In this document: in pieces, positions 59,820-64,000 of the stretch
Numbering within the stretch: the first letter of the stretch is position 1
How the letters are laid out: each line of letters starts with the position of its first letter
Assembly: GCF_001613165.1 (NCBI RefSeq)
Contig: NZ_BDBV01000029.1
Span: 30,334-94,333 of the forward strand
DNA: 64,000 nucleotides
DNA from: Nocardia mexicana NBRC 108244
GTDB taxonomy: Bacteria; Actinomycetota; Actinomycetes; Mycobacteriales; Mycobacteriaceae
Direction of reading: 5' to 3'
Program-made: the position numbers and the translations under genes
Notes under the pieces: generated by a model
What the model was told of the DNA's origin: nothing
Seen by the model: only the letters and a program-made list of their open reading frames with translations
Database searches by the model: none

Positions 59820-60904
59820 GAGACCCGCTCCTTTCCACCCAACGCGGACCGCACCTGCTGGCCCATGTGCCGTCCTTCGACTCGAAGCCTTGCTGATTCC
59901 GGCCGAGGTTGCCGGATCACCTGATCCAGTGCGGCGGCTAGCTTTCCAGGGTGGTGCCGGTCCGTCCCTGCCTCGGCGACATCAGCGAAGGTTACTCGTG
60001 CACGCAGCTGTTCGGCAGCTCTTGCCACATGTTCGCGTTCTCTGCCCTCCGGAACGGACCCGGAATCCACCACCACATCCTCGACCGCGAAATCCGGTGC
60101 GTGCTGGGACAATACATGCAGGTGCCGCTCGGCGGAGAATCCGGCCGTCTCGCCGGGCTCGGCAGCGAGATTGAGTACCAGCACTTTTCGTGCCCTGGTA
60201 TGTACCAGTGCCTCGCGCAGACCGGGCACCAGGACGTGCGGAATCACGCTGGTGAACCAGGATCCGGGGCCCAGCACGACCACGTCGGCGTGCTCGATCG
60301 CGGAGGTCGCCTCCGGACTGGCGGGCGGGTCGGACGGGATCAGCCGTACCCGGCGCACCTTGCCGGGCGTGGTCGCGACCGCCACCTGCCCGCGGATACA
60401 GCGGCTCACCCGCGGATCGGCCTCCAGCCCCGACACGTCGGCCTCGATGGTCAGCGCGGTCGGCGACATGGGCAGCACCCGGCCGGTGGTGCCCAGGATC
60501 CGGCCCACCTCGTCCAGCGCGGCCACCGGGTCGCCCAGCACCTCGGCCAGGCCCGCCACGATCAGGTTGCCGACCGAATGCCCGGCCAGCGCCCCGGTGC
60601 CGCCGAATCGGTGCTGCACGGCGCGCGCCCACAGTCCGTCGGTGTCCTCGGCCAGCGCGGCCAGCGCCATACGTAGATCGCCCGGCGGCAACATGCCCAG
60701 CTCGGCCCGCAGCCTGCCGGAGGATCCGCCGTCGTCGGCCACGGTCACCACCGCGGTGATGGTGCGGCTCAGCCGCCGTGCCGCCGTCAGGGTCGCGTAC
60801 AGCCCGTGGCCGCCGCCGAGGGCGACGATCGCGGGACCGGATTCACGGCCGTCCGCCGCGGGCTCCGGTGCACGGTCTGCCGCGGTGTCCTCGCCTGCGC
60901 TCAT
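59810..60904 (-). CDS. yvcK: YvcK/CofD-like gluconeogenesis and cell-envelope factor
   Basis: This 364-residue protein shows [57 protein letters not shown] and [11 protein letters not shown], all typical of YvcK (CuvA in mycobacteria), a UDP-sugar-binding protein needed for growth on gluconeogenic carbon and for envelope or cell-shape integrity. Its start overlaps the rapZ stop by 4 bp (ATGA) and its end overlaps whiA. The C-terminal RRxx tail is basic. Confidence 0.93.
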   Translation of the reverse strand: MSAGEDTAADRAPEPAADGRESGPAIVALGGGHGLYATLTAARRLSRTITAVVTVADDGGSSGRLRAELGMLPPGDLRMALAALAEDTDGLWARAVQHRFGGTGALAGHSVGNLIVAGLAEVLGDPVAALDEVGRILGTTGRVLPMSPTALTIEADVSGLEADPRVSRCIRGQVAVATTPGKVRRVRLIPSDPPASPEATSAIEHADVVVLGPGSWFTSVIPHVLVPGLREALVHTRARKVLVLNLAAEPGETAGFSAERHLHVLSQHAPDFAVEDVVVDSGSVPEGREREHVARAAEQLRARVTFADVAEAGTDRHHPGKLAAALDQVIRQPRPESARLRVEGRHMGQQVRSALGGKERVSWR

Positions 60905-61878
60905 TCGCGCCCCAGATCCCGGTGCACCACCCGCACGACATCGCTGGGGTCGGGTTCTCTGTCACGGAGCAGCTCGCCCAGCGCCTCCGCTATCGCCACG
61001 CTGCGGTGCTTGCCGCCGGTGCAGCCCACTGCCACGGTCATGTATCGCTTCCCCTCTTGGCGGTACCCGTTCGTCGTCAGATCGATCAGATGGCAACAGG
61101 TCCGCAGGTAGTCCTCGGCGCCCGGGCGGGACAACACGTACTCGCTGACCACCGCGTCCTGTCCAGTGTGTTCGCGTAGTTCCGGTACCCAATGCGGATT
61201 GGGTAGGAAACGCAAATCAAACACCATGTCGGCGTCCAGTGGTACTCCGTACTTGAAACCGAACGATTGGATTGTGATCTGCAGGGCGGCCGCCGCACCG
61301 CTGCCGTAGGCCTCCTCGAGCTTGCGGTGCAGCTGGTGCACCGACAGCGCCGTGGTGTCGATGACCAGGTCGGCGGCGGTCTTCACCTTCGACAGCCGGC
61401 TCCGCTCGGCGGCGATGCCCGCGGTGAGAGTGCCGTCGGCACTCTCACTCTGCAGCGGGTGGCGGCGGCGGGCGAAGCCGAACCGGCGGATCAGCACGTC
61501 ATCGGACGCCTCGAGGAACAGCACCCGCGTGCGCACCCCGGCGCCCCGCAGCTGTTCGGTCACGCCCGACAGATCGCCGGTGAAGAACCGGCTGCGCACG
61601 TCCATCACCAGGGCGAGCTTGCGGATCGGCGGGTCCGCCGAGACGCCCAGCTCGACCATCCGACCGATCAGTTCGGGCGGCAGGTTGTCGGCGACGTACC
61701 AGCCCAGGTCCTCGAGCACCCGGGCCGCGGTGCCGCGCCCGGCGCCGGACAGGCCGGTCACGATGACCACCTCGACCCGCCCGCCGTTGCCGGACGGGGC
61801 TGCGGGCGTGGCCTCGGCGCTGCCCGGCTGTGGCGGCGACGAGGTCGCCGGGTTGCTGTTCGATTCGACGCTGGTCAT
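60901..61878 (-). CDS. rapZ: RapZ/YvcJ-family nucleotide-binding protein
   Basis: This 325-residue P-loop protein has Walker A variant VTGLSGAGRGTAARVLEDLGWYVADNLP (40-67), in which the Lys-Ser of GxxGxGKS is Arg-Gly, as in mycobacterial homologues. RFLPNPHWVPELREHTGQD and VAVGCTGGKHRSVAIAEAL are the conserved C-terminal motifs. RapZ regulates amino-sugar metabolism through a small RNA in enterobacteria; the actinobacterial role is unresolved. A disordered Pro/Ala N-terminus (about 35 residues) precedes the domain. uvrC ends 130 bp upstream on the same strand. Confidence 0.93.
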   Translation of the reverse strand: MTSVESNSNPATSSPPQPGSAEATPAAPSGNGGRVEVVIVTGLSGAGRGTAARVLEDLGWYVADNLPPELIGRMVELGVSADPPIRKLALVMDVRSRFFTGDLSGVTEQLRGAGVRTRVLFLEASDDVLIRRFGFARRRHPLQSESADGTLTAGIAAERSRLSKVKTAADLVIDTTALSVHQLHRKLEEAYGSGAAAALQITIQSFGFKYGVPLDADMVFDLRFLPNPHWVPELREHTGQDAVVSEYVLSRPGAEDYLRTCCHLIDLTTNGYRQEGKRYMTVAVGCTGGKHRSVAIAEALGELLRDREPDPSDVVRVVHRDLGRE

Positions 61879-62008
61879 GTCCTACCGGATCCGTGTCTGC
61901 CTGTCGTTCGATCATTCCGTCCCGCGGCCGGGCGTGTCGCCCGACACGCGGCAGGCGAAACCGAGCCGTGACCGTTTCCATGCACCGGCGCCCCGGGGCG
62001 GGCACCGG

Positions 62009-64000
62009 TCACCCACCGTTCGCCTCGCTCGCGTTCAGGGCCGCCAGCACGGCCTTCGCCGTCGCCACCCCGATCCCCGGGACCTCCGTGATCTCCTCCA
62101 CCGTAGCGTCCCGCAGCCGCGCCACCGACCCGAAGTGGGTGACGAGGGCGGTACGCCGCGACTCCCCGAGACCGCGCACGGAGTCCAGCGCGGACGCGGT
62201 CATGCGCCGCGAGCGCTTACTGCGGTGGAAGGTGATCGCGAAGCGGTGCGCCTCGTCGCGGACTCGCTGCAGCAGGTAGAGCGATTCGCTGTTGCGCGGC
62301 ATGATCACCGGGTCCGGTTCGCCCGGGACCCAGACCTCCTCCAGGCGTTTGGCCAGCCCGATCACGGCCACATCGGTGATGCCGAGCTCGTCGAGCACCT
62401 CGGCGGCGGCGTTCACCTGGGGTGCGCCGCCGTCGACGACGTAGAGGTTCGGCGGATAGGAGAATCTGCGCGGCTTACCGGTCTTGGGGTCGATCCCGGG
62501 CGGGATATTCGGCTCGGTGTCGCCGGGTGTGTCGCCGCCGTATTCGGCCGATGCCGCGCCCGTCGTGTCCGTGAGCTCCGCCCCCGCGACCGCCCGGCCG
62601 CTCAGCTCCGCGGCCTCCATCGCATCCAGATCGCGGCGCAGCCGCTGGAACCGCCGCCTGGTCACCTCGGCGATGCTGCCGACATCGTCGGAGCGGCCCT
62701 CCCCCGCGGCCTCCTTGATCGTGTAGTGACGATATTCGGACTTGCGCGCCAGCCCGTCCTCGAACACCACCAGCGAGGCCACCACGTCGGTGCCCTGCAC
62801 GTGGCTGATGTCGACGCATTCGATGCGCAGGGGGGCGCTGTCCAGTTCCAGCGCGTCCTGAATTCCTTGCAGCGCAGCCGATCTCGCGGTCAGGTCGCCC
62901 GCGCGCTTGAGCTTGTGCTGGGCCAGGGACTCACCCGCGTTGCGCTGCACGGTCTCCATCAGCGCCTTCTTGTCGCCGCGCTGCGGCACCCGCAGCTGTA
63001 CCGCGGATCCGCGCAGCTCCGACAGCCAGCTCTGGACCTGCTCGGGATCGCCCGGCAGCGCGGGCACCAGCACCTCGCGCGGCACCACAGTCGCCGCGGT
63101 CTCGGTATCGGTGTGCTCGGCGAAGGCGGCCTGCTCGCCGTAGAACTGGGTGAGGAACTGCTCGACCAGGGCGGGCAGCTCGCCCCCGGCCTCGACCACG
63201 TCGGCCGCGTCGCCGGATTTGTCGACCACCCAGCCGCGCTGGCCGCGCACCCGGCCGTCGCGCACGTGGAAGATCTGCACCGCGGCCTCCAGTTCGTCGG
63301 TGGCGAAGGCGATCACGTCGGCGTCGGTACCGGTGCCCAGCACCACCGCCTGCTTCTCCAGCGCACGCTCCAGCGCTTGCACGTCGTCGCGCAGCCGAGC
63401 CGCGGCCTCGAAGTCCAAATCCTCTGCCGCCGACTGCATCTGGCGCTTGAGCTCGCGCACCATGCGGTCGGTCTTACCGGACAGGAAGTCGCAGAAGTCC
63501 TCGGCGATGCGGCGATGCTCCTCGGCGCTCACCCGGCCGATGCACGGCGCGGAGCACTTGTCGATGTAACCGAGCAGGCAGGGCCGCCCGATCTGCCGGT
63601 GCCGCTTGAAGACTCCGGCCGAGCAGGTGCGCACCGGGAACACCCGCAACAGCAGGTCGACCGTCTCGCGGATGGCCCAGGCGTGGGCATAGGGACCGAA
63701 GTAGCGCACCCCCTTCTTGCGCGCGCCCCGGTAGACGAACACCCGCGGATACTCCTCGTTCATGCTCACCGCGAGCATCGGGTAGGTCTTGTCGTCGCGG
63801 TAGCGGACGTTGAACCGCGGATCGAACTCCTTGATCCAGTTGTATTCCAGCTGCAGGGCTTCCACCTCGGTGGTCACCACCGTCCACTCCACGCTGGCGG
63901 CGGTGGTGACCATCTGCCGGGTGCGCGGATGCAGCGCGGCGATATCGGCGAAGTAGGAGTTCAACCGGTTGCGCAGGCTCTTGGCCTTGCCGACGTAGAT
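62009..64000 (-). CDS. uvrC: excinuclease ABC subunit C, N-terminus cut by the window edge
   Basis: The frame is open to base 64000, giving 663 visible residues; only the first residues lie outside. It begins inside the GIY-YIG domain ([17 protein letters not shown]), followed by the UVR region ([31 protein letters not shown]), the RNase-H-like 5' nuclease ([34 protein letters not shown], then [23 protein letters not shown]) and C-terminal helix-hairpin-helix motifs ([16 protein letters not shown]). It makes both incisions in nucleotide excision repair. An actinobacterial insertion ([23 protein letters not shown]) lies before the second nuclease segment. Confidence 0.96.
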   Translation of the reverse strand: MYVGKAKSLRNRLNSYFADIAALHPRTRQMVTTAASVEWTVVTTEVEALQLEYNWIKEFDPRFNVRYRDDKTYPMLAVSMNEEYPRVFVYRGARKKGVRYFGPYAHAWAIRETVDLLLRVFPVRTCSAGVFKRHRQIGRPCLLGYIDKCSAPCIGRVSAEEHRRIAEDFCDFLSGKTDRMVRELKRQMQSAAEDLDFEAAARLRDDVQALERALEKQAVVLGTGTDADVIAFATDELEAAVQIFHVRDGRVRGQRGWVVDKSGDAADVVEAGGELPALVEQFLTQFYGEQAAFAEHTDTETAATVVPREVLVPALPGDPEQVQSWLSELRGSAVQLRVPQRGDKKALMETVQRNAGESLAQHKLKRAGDLTARSAALQGIQDALELDSAPLRIECVDISHVQGTDVVASLVVFEDGLARKSEYRHYTIKEAAGEGRSDDVGSIAEVTRRRFQRLRRDLDAMEAAELSGRAVAGAELTDTTGAASAEYGGDTPGDTEPNIPPGIDPKTGKPRRFSYPPNLYVVDGGAPQVNAAAEVLDELGITDVAVIGLAKRLEEVWVPGEPDPVIMPRNSESLYLLQRVRDEAHRFAITFHRSKRSRRMTASALDSVRGLGESRRTALVTHFGSVARLRDATVEEITEVPGIGVATAKAVLAALNASEANGG

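Overview
The window is high-GC actinobacterial DNA and most resembles a Nocardia or close relative. Evidence: many GTG starts, AGGAGG-type ribosome binding sites, the uvrC-rapZ-yvcK-whiA and gap-pgk-tpiA-secG blocks, a tkt-tal-zwf-opcA-pgl operon next to ctaB, and ctaA with qor nearby. The same genes lie in the same relative order in Mycobacterium tuberculosis between about Rv1420 (uvrC) and Rv1456c (ctaA). This window reads that conserved backbone from the ctaA end (left) to the uvrC end (right), with accessory islands dropped into it. No tRNA, rRNA, insertion sequence or CRISPR array was seen.

Layout. 1-5.4 kb: a methyltransferase fragment, a P-loop kinase, a two-gene methylated-terpene locus (geranyl diphosphate C-methyltransferase plus an unusual terpene cyclase), an MFS transporter and a mismatch glycosylase. 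5.5-9.4 kb: heme A synthase, an FmdB zinc ribbon, a PheC-like secreted protein and qor. 9.4-11.6 kb: a TetR/FAD-monooxygenase divergent pair. 11.7-17.6 kb: a Pro-rich membrane protein facing a three-gene unit of unknown protein, HSPA12-like Hsp70 and membrane-anchored periplasmic-binding-protein sensor. 17.7-25.7 kb: ctaB and the pentose-phosphate operon. 25.8-34.1 kb: small catabolic and regulatory genes, including a divergent pair with a KstR-type box, a CHAP hydrolase, and a small S1-domain gene with a structured leader. 34.1-53.7 kb: secG, then about 19.5 kb of accessory genes separating it from tpiA, its usual neighbour. 53.9-64 kb: tpiA-pgk-gap, coiled-coil proteins, an acetyltransferase, whiA-yvcK-rapZ and the truncated uvrC.

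The most interesting locus is the tightly coupled nine-gene operon at 36279-46001. It encodes a CntA/NikA-type ABC importer (lipoprotein, two permeases, two ATPases), an SbnB-like dehydrogenase, a fold-III PLP decarboxylase, an SbnA-like PLP synthase and a MATE exporter. No siderophore synthetase is present. A near-palindromic Zur-type box overlaps the only evident promoter, and the transcript looks leaderless. The combination suggests a zinc-regulated small aminopolycarboxylate metallophore system that makes, exports and re-imports its own chelator. The product is unknown; ethylenediamine-succinate-like or opine-like molecules are the closest precedents.

Other signals: an SD-sequestering leader with a predicted leaderless 18-codon ORF in front of the S1-domain gene; a BlaI/CopY-like dyad before ctaA; and an intergenic repeat family with core GGGGTGCGGGAAC at two convergent gene ends. 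All functional calls rest on sequence reading alone; no searches were run.
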